Shown here: positions 54,825 to 64,000 of the stretch, in pieces
Numbering within the stretch: position 1 is the first letter of the stretch
Layout: the number at the start of each line of letters is the position of its first letter
Assembly: GCF_003326475.1 (NCBI RefSeq)
Contig: NZ_JPWA01000013.1
Coordinates: 1-64,000 of the forward strand
Source of the DNA: Thalassospira xianhensis MCCC 1A02616
GTDB taxonomy: Bacteria > Pseudomonadota > Alphaproteobacteria > Rhodospirillales > Thalassospiraceae
Direction: 5' to 3'
DNA length: 64,000 nucleotides
Made by a program: the position numbers and the translations under genes
Notes under the pieces: generated by a model
What the model saw: only the letters and a program-made list of their open reading frames with translations
Database searches by the model: none
What the model was told of the DNA's origin: nothing

Positions 54825-55895
54825 GTGCATTTCACCAATGACGAAATCCATCACCTCGGCCGGACCATGCTGGACTGGTACGATCGCCATCACCGCACCC
54901 TTCCATGGCGTGCCGAACCGGGCGACGCACAAGACCCTTACCGCGTCTGGCTAAGCGAAATCATGTTGCAACAGACCACCGTAGTTACGGTCGGTCCCTA
55001 TTTCGCAGCATTCCTGCAACGCTGGCCGACCGTCACCGATCTTGCCAATGCCGATCTCGATGAAGTTCTGCATGCCTGGCAAGGTCTGGGATATTATGCA
55101 CGCGCACGCAACCTGCACAAATGCGCCAAGGTTGTTGCCGATGAATATGGTGGCCGGTTCCCCGATACCGAAGAAGGCCTTCTGAAGCTGCCCGGCATCG
55201 GTCCCTATACCGCCGCCGCCGTTGCAGCCATCGCCTTTAACCGCCATTCAAGCCCGGTCGATGGCAATATCGAACGGGTTATTTCCCGCCTGTTTGCGCT
55301 TGAAACCCCACTGCCCGACGTCAAACCCGAAATCAAGGAAAAGTCGGCAGCCCTGACACCCTCCGACCGGCCGGGCGACTATGCGCAGGCGCTGATGGAT
55401 TTGGGGGCAACGATCTGCACGCCGCGCAATCCGGCGTGTGGCATTTGTCCGTGGCAGGCTTCCTGCGAAGGCCGCAAATCGGGCATTGCCCCGGAACTGC
55501 CCAGAAAACGAAAGAAACCCGCCAAATCGACCCGGGTTGGCTATGCCTTCTGGATACAGCGCGAAGACGGTAAAATACTTGTCCGTCGTCGCCCGGAAAA
55601 AGGCTTGCTGGGCGGACTTTACGAAGTCCCCGGCAGCGACTGGCGTGCAATTGATGCCCCGGACGATGTGATGCTGTCCGAAGCCCCGATCAAGGCCAAT
55701 TGGACGGAACTGGATGGTACTGTCGGGCACACTTTCACCCATTTCCATCTCGATGTAACGATTCTTGCCACCAAAATATCTGAAAGCGATGCCGCAAAGC
55801 TTGATGGCAGTTGGACCACAATTGACGGGCTATCGGAATTTGCCCTGCCGACAGTGATGAAAAAAATCGTTCGGCACGCGCTGAAATACCGCTGA
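54825..55895 (+). CDS. mutY: A/G-specific adenine glycosylase
   Basis: 356 residues. The HhH-GPD domain contains WLSEIMLQQTTVVTVGPYF (catalytic glutamate), the HhH LLKLPGIGPYTAAAV, and PVDGNIERVISR with the catalytic aspartate. The iron-sulfur cluster motif is C-x6-C-x2-C-x5-C (CTPRNPACGICPWQASC). A C-terminal MutT/Nudix-like recognition domain follows (~225-350, KGLLGGLYEVPGSDW). It removes adenine opposite 8-oxoguanine. The start is GTG 54825. Confidence 0.97.
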   Translation: MHFTNDEIHHLGRTMLDWYDRHHRTLPWRAEPGDAQDPYRVWLSEIMLQQTTVVTVGPYFAAFLQRWPTVTDLANADLDEVLHAWQGLGYYARARNLHKCAKVVADEYGGRFPDTEEGLLKLPGIGPYTAAAVAAIAFNRHSSPVDGNIERVISRLFALETPLPDVKPEIKEKSAALTPSDRPGDYAQALMDLGATICTPRNPACGICPWQASCEGRKSGIAPELPRKRKKPAKSTRVGYAFWIQREDGKILVRRRPEKGLLGGLYEVPGSDWRAIDAPDDVMLSEAPIKANWTELDGTVGHTFTHFHLDVTILATKISESDAAKLDGSWTTIDGLSEFALPTVMKKIVRHALKYR

Positions 55896-55919
55896 TCCGG
55901 GTTCAATCGTCCACCTAAA

Positions 55920-55956
55920 CAAAAAGGCCCGCTGCCATTCCGGCGCGGGCCTTTTA
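55920..55956. terminator. Bidirectional terminator between mutY and the small protein gene
   Basis: AAAAGGCCCGC / GCGGGCCTTTT with a 12-nt loop and A/T-runs on each side, between the convergent mutY and 55974-56195 genes. Confidence 0.85.
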
Positions 55957-55973
55957 AAATCGTATGCAATCGG

Positions 55974-56195
55974 TCAGGCGTAGATGTCAATGACCTGCCC
56001 ACGGCCCGTACTGCTGGGCGGGGACGATTGTTGCGATGTTTCGGTTTCTGCCACCTGATCGACCCGCTGGGTCGGCGGTGATTGAAGATCATTACCACCG
56101 GTTTCGGCGATCGGCGCAGCTGCCTGCTGGATCTGGACCGGGTTCGGTGCGTAAGCGGCACTACCTGTTGCGCCAACCTGCATGGGACTCTCCAT
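55974..56195 (-). CDS. Small low-complexity protein with conserved-looking C-terminal motif
   Basis: 73 residues, rich in Q, P, S, A and T, no helix or signal. It ends GRGQVIDIYA, which resembles the end of the protein at 32311-32706 (SRGSLVDLHV): R-G-x-[LV]-[VI]-D-[LI]-[YH]-[AV]. AAGGATAG is a good RBS before the ATG. It lies between ccrM's terminator and the mutY terminator, so it has its own promoter or is read from ccrM. Function unknown; a surface, motility or secreted role is only a guess. Confidence 0.6.
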   Translation of the reverse strand: MESPMQVGATGSAAYAPNPVQIQQAAAPIAETGGNDLQSPPTQRVDQVAETETSQQSSPPSSTGRGQVIDIYA

Positions 56196-56249
56196 CTATC
56201 CTTACGGATAATTCCAAGACCCAAGATATAGCAAGAATTGCCCCCGAAT

Positions 56250-56288
56250 GCAAAAGGCCGGAAGGTTTCTCAACCATCCCGGCCTTCC
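56250..56288 (-). terminator. ccrM terminator
   Basis: Minus-strand stem AAGGCCGG / CCGGCCTT with an inner AAGG(...)CCTT extension and a TTTTGC tail, 38 bp after the ccrM stop. Confidence 0.65.
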
Positions 56289-56325
56289 AGATCAGGTCAT
56301 TTTGCGCGTGCTGCGCTGCAAGAAC

Positions 56326-57465
<1,140 letters not shown>

Positions 57466-57484
57466 TCACCGCAAAAAGTTAATA

Positions 57485-57508
57485 GACTCCGAAAATTTTC
57501 AAGGAGTC
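57485..57508. promoter_or_regulatory. Inverted GANTC pair upstream of ccrM
   Basis: GACTCC (57485-57490) and GGAGTC (57503-57508) are inverted copies carrying two CcrM target sites, with the palindrome GAAAATTTTC between them. They lie 59-82 nt upstream of the ccrM ATG, where methylation could affect promoter activity. Confidence 0.6.
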
Positions 57509-57815
57509 GCGACAGTTTCAAAGTAATTTCAGCCGTTTAGACAATCTTAACCGGTTCGGCTCAAAAACAGGAAGATTTTCGTCCCCGACATCAACAGCCC
57601 AAAACCCCGCATATTATCGTCGGACTCCATGTTTTTATTCTGGTCTGACCGAATTGATGCGGGCGATATGCCATGCGCATTCGCTGGTTCTGAATTCACG
57701 CATCCGTAAATCCACGTAATTCAATACATCCTGATGTGAATTTGATTACAGCAATTTAGCCGAAAACGGCAATTTGACCATTTGGACAACTCTGTATTTG
57801 CCCTTCTTCTGATCA

Positions 57816-57823
57816 TGTATACA
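57816..57823. promoter_or_regulatory. TGTATACA palindrome, possible GntR-type operator
   Basis: TGTATACA, within ATGTATACAAT, about 67 bp upstream of the BMP gene. The sequence resembles FadR/GntR-type operators (TTGTATACAA). No GntR regulator is in the window. Confidence 0.35.
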
Positions 57824-57889
57824 ATCTGCACATCAAATACGCAGAAAAGTAGAATTTCCAAGATTGGCAATAACCTGCAGGGGGACATC

Positions 57890-58897
57890 ATGAAGTCTGG
57901 TACTTTCCATCTTTCCCGTCGCGCAATGCTGTCGGCCATGGCCGCAGTAGCCGCGGTGGTATCTTTTGGCCTTGGCGCACCGGCAATGGCCGCCGACCCG
58001 ATCAAGGTTTCGGCGATCTACACCGTTCCGGTCGAACAGCAATGGGTTTCACGTATCCACAAGGCGCTGAATGCGGCCCAGGAACGTGGCGACATCACCT
58101 ATGAATTTTCCGAAAACGTCGCCAATACCGACTATGAACGCGTGATGCGTGAATATGCCGAAAATGGCTCGGCCCTTATTCTGGGCGAAGTTTTCGGTGT
58201 TGAACGCGCGGCTCGGAAGGTTGCCGCCGATTATCCCGAAACCGCGTTTCTGATGGGTTCGAGCTTCGGCCCCGAAGGCGACAATTTCTCGGTCTTTGAC
58301 AACTACATCCATGAACCAAGCTATCTGGTCGGCATGGCGGCTGGCAAGGCGACCAAATCGAACAAGATCGGCATGGTCGGCGGCTTTGCCATTCCGGAAG
58401 TCAACCGCCTGATGAATGCCTTTATGGAAGGTGCCAAATCGGTCAATCCGGATGTCGAATTCACCGTGACCTTCATCAATAGCTGGTATGACCCGCCCAA
58501 GGCCAAAGAAGCCGCGTTTGCGATGATCGATAAGGGTGCCGACGTCATGTATGCCGAACGCTTTGGCGTTTCGGATGCTGCCAAGGAACGCGGTGTTCTT
58601 GCGGTTGGCAACGTGATTGATACCGCAGCTGATTATCCGGGCACCATTTTGGGTTCGGCACTCTGGCATATGGAACCGACCGTTGATCACGCTATTGCCG
58701 CCGTCAAGGCGGGAGAATTCAAGGCCGAAGATTACGGCAAGTTCAGCTATATGGCACCGGGTGGCGGCACCGTCGTTCTGGATGGCGCCCTTCTGCCCGA
58801 TGGAACCGTTGCCGAAGTTGAAGCCAAGCAGGCTGAAATTCTCGATGGCAGCTTTACCGTCAACGTAAATGACGAAGAACCGAAATCTTCCATGTAA
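57890..58897 (+). CDS. BMP-family ABC transporter substrate-binding protein
   Basis: 335 residues, PnrA-like/BMP type. An N-terminal export signal with a RR pair (SRRAMLSAMAAVAAVV, possibly Tat) is followed by the BMP core: IKVSAIYTVPVEQQWVSRIHKAL, YADLFNAE-like REYAENGSALILGEVFG, DYPETAFLMGSSFGPEGDNFSVFDNYIHEPSYLVGMAAGKATKSNKIGMVGG, and EFTVTFINSWYDPPKAKEAAFAMIDKGADVMYAERFG. Members bind nucleosides or purines. With an ATPase, two permeases and a cytosine deaminase following, it probably imports nucleosides or nucleobases. ATG 57890 has a GGGGG-type RBS (GCAGGGGGAC). Confidence 0.9.
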   Translation: MKSGTFHLSRRAMLSAMAAVAAVVSFGLGAPAMAADPIKVSAIYTVPVEQQWVSRIHKALNAAQERGDITYEFSENVANTDYERVMREYAENGSALILGEVFGVERAARKVAADYPETAFLMGSSFGPEGDNFSVFDNYIHEPSYLVGMAAGKATKSNKIGMVGGFAIPEVNRLMNAFMEGAKSVNPDVEFTVTFINSWYDPPKAKEAAFAMIDKGADVMYAERFGVSDAAKERGVLAVGNVIDTAADYPGTILGSALWHMEPTVDHAIAAVKAGEFKAEDYGKFSYMAPGGGTVVLDGALLPDGTVAEVEAKQAEILDGSFTVNVNDEEPKSSM

Positions 58898-58914
58898 GAT
58901 TTCTTCCACTTTGC

Positions 58915-58952
58915 AGGCAGTCCGGTTTAAACATCGGACTGCCTTTCGTTTT
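58915..58952 (+). terminator. Internal terminator between BMP and ABC ATPase genes
   Basis: AGGCAGTCCG / CGGACTGCCT with a 10-nt loop followed by TTCGTTTT, 18 nt after the BMP stop. A leaky terminator here would let the binding protein be made in excess of the membrane parts, as is common for ABC importers. Confidence 0.75.
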
Positions 58953-59023
58953 CGGGGAACACCCCCCCGCCGCTATCGCAATACGGCCAAGGCGTGACAC
59001 ATAAAAATTAACGGATCAGCCGG

Positions 59024-60673
59024 ATGTCATCTGCTGCCAACCCATCTTTGGAAAAATCCCCGCAATTGCTGCTGCAACTGGCTGCAATCACCAAGAAATT
59101 CGGCCCCCTGATCGCCAATGACGCCATCGACCTTGATGTGCACAAGGGCGAAATCGTTGCCCTGCTTGGCGAAAACGGTGCGGGTAAAACCACCCTGATG
59201 AACATCCTGTTTGGCCATTATGTCGCCGACGGGGGAACCGTGATGGTCGCGGGTGCGGATGGCATCCTTGCCCCGCTTGAACCCGGTGCACCGCAGGCGG
59301 CCCTTGATGCCGGCATCGGCATGGTTCATCAGCATTTCACGCTGGCCGAAAATCTAAGCGGCCTTGATAATATTGTCCTTGGTACGGAACCGATTTTCCG
59401 CCTGCGCCGCGACCGCACCGGTGCACGGGCCAAACTGACGAAGCTGATGGCGGGATCGGGTCTTAACGTCGATCTTGATCAGCCGATTCACAAACTGACC
59501 GTCGGCGAAAAGCAGCGCGTTGAAATCCTTAAAGCCCTTTATCGCGATGCCCGTTTGCTGGTGCTTGACGAACCGACCGCGGTTCTGACGCCGCAGGAGG
59601 CAGACAGCCTTTTTGCAACCTTGCGACAGCTTGCCGCGACCGGGCTTTCGGTCATTATCATTGCCCATAAACTGGCCGAGGTTCTGGCGGTTTCCCATCG
59701 CATCGCGGTTCTGCGCGGCGGCAAAAAGGTTGGCGAAATGGCAACCGATCAGGCCGACCGGCGATCAATTGCCGAATTGATGGTTGGCCGCGATGTTCCG
59801 GTCAGCCGACGCAGCGAACGCGCACCGGGCAAACCGGTCATAGGACTTCGGGATGTTACGATTGATCGTGGCGATGCCAGACGTTCCCTTCATGGGGTGA
59901 ACCTTATGGCGCGTGAAGGCGAAATTCTTGGCATTGCCGGGGTATCGGGTAACGGGCAGGCGGCGTTGGCGCAACTGATTGCCGGGCTGGATCGTCCCGA
60001 TGTTGGTTCAGTCGAGATTTTTGGTGAAAAAGTCACGAAATTCGATGCCCATCAGTTCGCCCAGAATGGCATCGCTCGCATTCCCGAAGACCGCCATCAT
60101 GACGGCATGGTGGGCTCGATGACGGTGGCGGAAAACATCGCCATCGAAGATGTCCGATCCCGCGATTATCAGAAGTTCGGCTTCCTTGATTTCGAGGCAA
60201 TCCGAAAACGCGCCGAACATGCCATTGCCGATTATGATGTGCGCTGCCCCGGCCCGGATGCTCCCGCACGTCTGCTATCTGGCGGGAATATTCAAAAGCT
60301 TATCCTTGCGCGTGTTCTTGAAAAATCACCAAAACTAATTCTTGCCAACCAGCCATCACGCGGACTTGACGTTGGTGCGCAATCCGAAGTCCACAGGCGG
60401 CTTCTTGAGGCACGCGAAGGCGGGGCGGCGGTGGTTCTGATATCCGAGGATCTCGATGAACTTCTGACCCTGTCCGATCAGATTGCGGTGATTCACGCCG
60501 GTCATGTATCGGCAGCAATTGCGGCACATGATATCGACCGGTCCGAGCTTGGCCTGATGATGGCCGGACAGAAAAAAGGCGATATCGATTTCGGGCCCGA
60601 TAATTTTGAGTCCAGCACAAAGCCCCGCGAAAAAACCGATGAAAATGCCCCGAGATCAGGAGACCCGGCGTGA
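59024..60673 (+). CDS. ABC transporter ATP-binding protein (nucleoside type, two ATPase domains)
   Basis: 549 residues. NBD1: Walker A GENGAGKTT (~residues 49-57), signature-like LTVGEKQRVEIL, Walker B LLVLDEPTAVLTP (~180-192). NBD2 has a degenerate Walker A GVSGNGQAAL (~ residue 310) and signature LLSGGNIQKLILARVLE. Two unequal NBDs are typical of sugar/nucleoside importers (RbsA/YufO-type). It energises the BMP system. Its stop overlaps the next gene's GTG start. Confidence 0.93.
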   Translation: MSSAANPSLEKSPQLLLQLAAITKKFGPLIANDAIDLDVHKGEIVALLGENGAGKTTLMNILFGHYVADGGTVMVAGADGILAPLEPGAPQAALDAGIGMVHQHFTLAENLSGLDNIVLGTEPIFRLRRDRTGARAKLTKLMAGSGLNVDLDQPIHKLTVGEKQRVEILKALYRDARLLVLDEPTAVLTPQEADSLFATLRQLAATGLSVIIIAHKLAEVLAVSHRIAVLRGGKKVGEMATDQADRRSIAELMVGRDVPVSRRSERAPGKPVIGLRDVTIDRGDARRSLHGVNLMAREGEILGIAGVSGNGQAALAQLIAGLDRPDVGSVEIFGEKVTKFDAHQFAQNGIARIPEDRHHDGMVGSMTVAENIAIEDVRSRDYQKFGFLDFEAIRKRAEHAIADYDVRCPGPDAPARLLSGGNIQKLILARVLEKSPKLILANQPSRGLDVGAQSEVHRRLLEAREGGAAVVLISEDLDELLTLSDQIAVIHAGHVSAAIAAHDIDRSELGLMMAGQKKGDIDFGPDNFESSTKPREKTDENAPRSGDPA

Positions 60674-61740
60674 TCCGGTTTGAACCCCGCACCAATCCAT
60701 CCGCAATCATGGTTTATGGCGTGCCCGTCCTGGCGGCAATTATCGCCATTCTTCTGGCGGCGATCCCCCTTGCGCTGGCTGGGGCACCAATCATCAAGGC
60801 GTATGGCCTGATGATGAGCGGCGCGTTCGGATCGATGTTTTCAATTTCGGAAATGCTGACACGCGCAACCCCACTGATCCTGACCGGGTTGGCAGCCGCC
60901 ATCGCATTTCGGGCCAAGCTTTGGAATATCGGGGCCGAGGGGCAACTTTACATGGGGGCCATGGCCGCCGTTGCCATTGGATCAGGCGTCATTGACGGGC
61001 CAAGCTATATCATGATCCCGGTGGTGCTGATTGCCGGGGCTGCTGCTGGGGCGGTGATGCTGATCGGGCCGACACTTTTGAAAACACGGCTGGGCGTGGA
61101 CGAGGTCGTAACCACTCTGCTTTTAAATTTCATCGTTATTCTGTTTGTGCAGATGATGCTCGAAGGTGCGCTTAAAGACCCGATGTCGATGGGGTGGCCA
61201 CAGTCCGAACCGGTAATCGATAATGCTGTTTTGCCGCCGCTGATCGAACGGATGCGGGTGCATCTGGGATTGGTGATCGCGCTGATCTGTGCCGTGGCTT
61301 TGGCGATTTTCGTCAAGCGCACCATTTGGGGATTTGAAATCCGTGCAGTCGGTGAAAATGCTGCGGCGGCAAAGTTTTCCGGCATTTCGGTGACCAAGAC
61401 CATGGTGCTGGTCGCGATGCTGTCGGGTGGTTTGGCCGGACTTGCCGGTGTATCGGAAGTGGCGGGAACCCGTGGCTACCTCGCGACCGATCTGTCGCCG
61501 GGTTATGGTTATGCCGGAATTGTGGTTGCCATGCTGGCCCGGCTGTCACCGATTGGCGTGATTATATCCGCACTGTTTGTGGCGTCGGTTTTTGTCGGTG
61601 CAGATTCCATGAGCCGCGCGATTGGCGTTTCAAGCTATCTGGCCGATCTGATTGTTGCGATGGCGTTGCTGTGCGTTTTGATCGGCGGGTTTTTAACCCG
61701 GTTCAAGGTCCATTTCGAACATCAGAAATCGGCGGGTTAA
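60670..61740 (+). CDS. ABC transporter permease (nucleoside type)
   Basis: 356 residues with about eight to ten helices. Typical segments are PLILTGLAAAIAFRAKLWNIGAEGQLYMGAMAAVAIGSGV, GVDEVVTTLLLNFIVILFVQMMLEG, and FSGISVTKTMVLVAMLSGGLAGLAGVSEVAGTRGY. It matches the YufP-type BPD_transp_2 family. The start is GTG 60670, overlapping the ATPase stop (GTGA). Confidence 0.93.
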   Translation: MIRFEPRTNPSAIMVYGVPVLAAIIAILLAAIPLALAGAPIIKAYGLMMSGAFGSMFSISEMLTRATPLILTGLAAAIAFRAKLWNIGAEGQLYMGAMAAVAIGSGVIDGPSYIMIPVVLIAGAAAGAVMLIGPTLLKTRLGVDEVVTTLLLNFIVILFVQMMLEGALKDPMSMGWPQSEPVIDNAVLPPLIERMRVHLGLVIALICAVALAIFVKRTIWGFEIRAVGENAAAAKFSGISVTKTMVLVAMLSGGLAGLAGVSEVAGTRGYLATDLSPGYGYAGIVVAMLARLSPIGVIISALFVASVFVGADSMSRAIGVSSYLADLIVAMALLCVLIGGFLTRFKVHFEHQKSAG

Positions 61741-61751
61741 GGGGAAAGACC

Positions 61752-62693
61752 ATGGAAATCATCGATATCCTTTTGACCGCAAATTTCTGGGCCGCAGCCC
61801 TTCGTATTGCAACACCGCTGATTTTCGGGGTGCTGGGCGCGCTGATTTGTGAACGCGCCGGAGTTCTTAACCTTGGCATCGAAGGCATTTTCACCGCCGG
61901 GGCGATGGCAGGATGGATGGCTGTCTGGCTGGGTGCCGGATTATGGGGGGGCGTTCTGGTCGCCGCCCTGGCCGGGGGCTTTTTCGGCCTGATCCACGCG
62001 ATCCTGACCGTGCCGCTTGGCCTGTCGCAGCATGTGTCAGGGATCGGGGTAACGTTGCTTGCGACCAGTCTGTCGTATTTCACCTATCGCACGGCATTGC
62101 CCGATGTGTCGTCCCCACCGCGAATTACACCGTTCCAGCCGCTTGATATCCCGATCCTGTCGGATTTGCCGTTTATCGGCCCGGCACTGTTTTCACAAAC
62201 GGCTCTTACAATGCTGGCGCTTGTCATGGTGTTTGTCACCGGCTGGGTTTTGTATCGCACCCCGCTTGGCCTTGCGATCCGGGCGGTTGGCGATAATCCG
62301 TCCTCGGTCGAGGCGCAAGGGTTATCGGTTTATGCGCTGCGCATCGGGGCCGTGGTTGCCGGATCGAGCCTGATGGCGTTGGGCGGTGCGTTTCTGACCA
62401 TGTCGGCCTTTGATGCGTTTTTCTTTGGCATGATCAATGGCCGTGGCTGGGTTTGCATTGCCCTTACGGTGTTTGCAAGCTGGCGTCCCGGCAAGGCATT
62501 GCTGGGCGCGTTGTTGTTTGGCGCGTTTGATGCATTTCAGGTCCGCCTGCAAACCGAGGTCGGTGCGTTCCTGCCATCGCAGGTTTTCCTGATGATGCCT
62601 TATCTGTTATCGATTGCCGCCCTGATCATTGTCGCGCGCAAGGCCGATTATCCCAAGGCATTGCTGGTGCCATGGTTCAAGGGGCAGCGTTGA
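61752..62693 (+). CDS. ABC transporter permease (nucleoside type), second subunit
   Basis: 313 residues, YufQ-type. Conserved segments include PLIFGVLGALICERAGVLNLGIEGIFTAGAMAGW, HVSGIGVTLLATSLSYFTYR, and GLAIRAVGDNPSSVEAQGLSVYALRIGAVVAGSSLMALGGAFLTMSAFDAFFFGM. The ATG 61752 follows GGGGAAAG, 11 bp after the first permease. Together the two permeases and ATPase form the membrane part of the importer. Confidence 0.93.
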   Translation: MEIIDILLTANFWAAALRIATPLIFGVLGALICERAGVLNLGIEGIFTAGAMAGWMAVWLGAGLWGGVLVAALAGGFFGLIHAILTVPLGLSQHVSGIGVTLLATSLSYFTYRTALPDVSSPPRITPFQPLDIPILSDLPFIGPALFSQTALTMLALVMVFVTGWVLYRTPLGLAIRAVGDNPSSVEAQGLSVYALRIGAVVAGSSLMALGGAFLTMSAFDAFFFGMINGRGWVCIALTVFASWRPGKALLGALLFGAFDAFQVRLQTEVGAFLPSQVFLMMPYLLSIAALIIVARKADYPKALLVPWFKGQR

Positions 62694-62762
62694 TTTGCAT
62701 CACCGCCCCAGCCAACCCAAGACTCTGATGATTTAAAAGCCCCACTTTCGAAGGACGCCACC

Positions 62763-64000
62763 ATGCAAGCCGATCTGATTCTGAAAAATGCCAATCTGCC
62801 CGATGGTCGTACCGGCATTGATATCGCATGCAAGGATGGCAAGATCATCGAAATCGGGCCACAATTGCCGATCCTGGCGGCCGAGGAAATCGATTGTGAC
62901 GGAATGCTGGTCAGCCCACCCTTCGTCGATAGCCATTTCCATATGGATGCAACCCTGTCGCTGGGCCTGCCAAGGATGAATGAGTCGGGCACGCTGCTGG
63001 AAGGCATCGCGCTTTGGGGCGAACTTAAACCTCTTTTGACCATCGAAGCAGTGATCAAGCGCGCACTTCGCTATTGCGATCTGGCAGTGTCCAATGGCCT
63101 GCTTGCCATTAGAAGCCATGTCGATGTCTGTGATGACCGTCTGCTTGCGGTTGATGCATTGCTTGAGGTCAAAAAACAGGTCGCGCCCTATATTGATCTG
63201 CAACTGGTGGCTTTTCCGCAGGATGGCTATCTGCGCAGCCCGACGGCAAAGCAGAATGTCATTCGCGCACTCGATAAGGGTGTCGATGTTGTCGGCGGTA
63301 TCCCGCATTTCGAACGCACCATGGCGGACGGCGCGCAAAGCATTACCGAACTTTGCGAAATGGCGGCCAAACGCGGCCTTCGGGTTGATATTCATTGCGA
63401 TGAAACCGATGATCCGCTGTCACGTCATATCGAAATGCTGGCCTATGAAACGCAGCGCCTTGGCCTTCAGGGGCGGGTGGCCGGATCGCATCTGACATCG
63501 ATGCATTCGATGGATAATTATTACGTATCGAAACTGATCGCCCTGATGACCGAGGCCGAGGTCAGCGCGATTGCCAATCCGCTGATCAATATCACCCTTC
63601 AGGGCCGTCACGATACATATCCCAAACGTCGCGGCATGACCCGCGTGCCCGAATTGCGCAAGGCCGGGCTGACCGTGGCGTTTGGTCATGATTGCGTGAT
63701 GGACCCATGGTATTCGATGGGATCAGGCGATATGCTTGAAGTCGCATCAATGGGACTGCATGTGGCGCAGATGACGTCGCGCGACGATATCCGGGCATGT
63801 TTTGACGCGGTAACAACCGAGCCCGCAAAAATCATGGGACTTGAAGGTTACGGGATCGAAGTTGGCAACAATGCCGATTTCGTCGTGCTGCAGGCCCGCG
63901 ATACGATCGAAGCCATTCGCCTGCGGGCCAACCGGCTTTATGTCATCCGGCGTGGCAACATCATCGCCGAAACCCCGTTGCAGCAAACCCGCCTGCATCT
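62763..64000 (+). CDS. codA: Cytosine deaminase (amidohydrolase), 3' end beyond the window
   Basis: At least 412 residues; the frame is open to the window end. Amidohydrolase motifs are seen: HFHMD (metal-binding HxH, ~residues 60-64), HCDETDDP (~212-219), and the CodA hallmark GHDCVMDPWYSMGSGDMLEVASMGLHV (~304-330). It converts cytosine to uracil (or acts on related pyrimidines). The E. coli enzyme has 427 residues, so only the last few are missing. It is 69 bp after the second permease and fits a nucleobase-salvage operon. ATG 62763 is preceded by AAGGACG. Confidence 0.9.
   Translation, partial: MQADLILKNANLPDGRTGIDIACKDGKIIEIGPQLPILAAEEIDCDGMLVSPPFVDSHFHMDATLSLGLPRMNESGTLLEGIALWGELKPLLTIEAVIKRALRYCDLAVSNGLLAIRSHVDVCDDRLLAVDALLEVKKQVAPYIDLQLVAFPQDGYLRSPTAKQNVIRALDKGVDVVGGIPHFERTMADGAQSITELCEMAAKRGLRVDIHCDETDDPLSRHIEMLAYETQRLGLQGRVAGSHLTSMHSMDNYYVSKLIALMTEAEVSAIANPLINITLQGRHDTYPKRRGMTRVPELRKAGLTVAFGHDCVMDPWYSMGSGDMLEVASMGLHVAQMTSRDDIRACFDAVTTEPAKIMGLEGYGIEVGNNADFVVLQARDTIEAIRLRANRLYVIRRGNIIAETPLQQTRLH

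Overview
The window reads as chromosomal core DNA of an alphaproteobacterium of the Rhodospirillales, most like Thalassospira and its relatives. The signs are the GANTC methylase CcrM, the CobS/CobT pair beside a J-domain gene and bolA, the F0 ATP synthase operon I-a-c-b'-b standing apart from the F1 genes, and the mutY / DUF721 / dsbA / smc block. The genus is an inference from gene content and protein style; nothing was searched.

Layout. 100-5020: tRNA-Leu, a DedA-type membrane protein, DsbB, and an AraC-type regulator next to a TonB-dependent siderophore receptor that is split by one in-frame TGA. 5050-6280: HNH endonuclease and ribosomal protein L28. 6768-9347: an epimerase-like protein, exported cupin, carboxymuconolactone-decarboxylase-like protein and ECF sigma factor, which together look like an ECF41 sigma cluster; the sigma factor lacks the middle of its regulatory C-terminal domain. 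9483-14460: small membrane protein, membrane GGDEF-EAL protein, divergent SDR/LysR pair, GluQ. 14481-18753: CobT, CobS, J-domain protein, BolA. 18904-22748: PQQ-type sugar dehydrogenase with a di-haem cytochrome c, a periplasmic solute-binding/PDC protein, and DUF2889. 22878-26702: CBS protein, CorC/HlyC-type transporter, AroB, AroK. 27100-32706: a 45-residue membrane peptide, a large exported protein, XerD, an EAL-CBS-GGDEF protein, and a small hypothetical protein. 32728-36257: SGNH hydrolase, CCA-adding enzyme, small membrane protein, Nudix CoA pyrophosphatase, DUF1285. 36373-43153: a tight MoxR / DUF58 / BatA-DUF4159 / VWA-like membrane operon. 43156-45221: LysR regulator divergent from a glutathionyl-hydroquinone-reductase-like GST. 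45325-47790: F0 ATP synthase. 48250-57426: methyltransferase, SMC, DsbA, DUF721, MutY, a small hypothetical protein, CcrM. 57890 to the end: BMP-type ABC importer with a cytosine deaminase that runs off the window.

Several clusters make functional sense. DsbB and the DsbA-like protein belong to envelope disulfide formation. The dehydrogenase and cytochrome c overlap by an ATGA and probably pass electrons from a periplasmic sugar or alcohol to the respiratory chain. The BMP importer plus deaminase suggests nucleoside or nucleobase salvage. The ECF cluster is probably autoregulated through a promoter-like element at 6671-6697.

No CRISPR array, insertion sequence, prophage or obvious defence island is visible. 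The most interesting signals are the internally shortened ECF41-type sigma factor with a matching promoter, the single nonsense codon in the siderophore receptor, paired GANTC sites upstream of ccrM, two small proteins sharing a C-terminal motif, and an uncharacterised 45-aa / 660-aa pair ahead of xerD.
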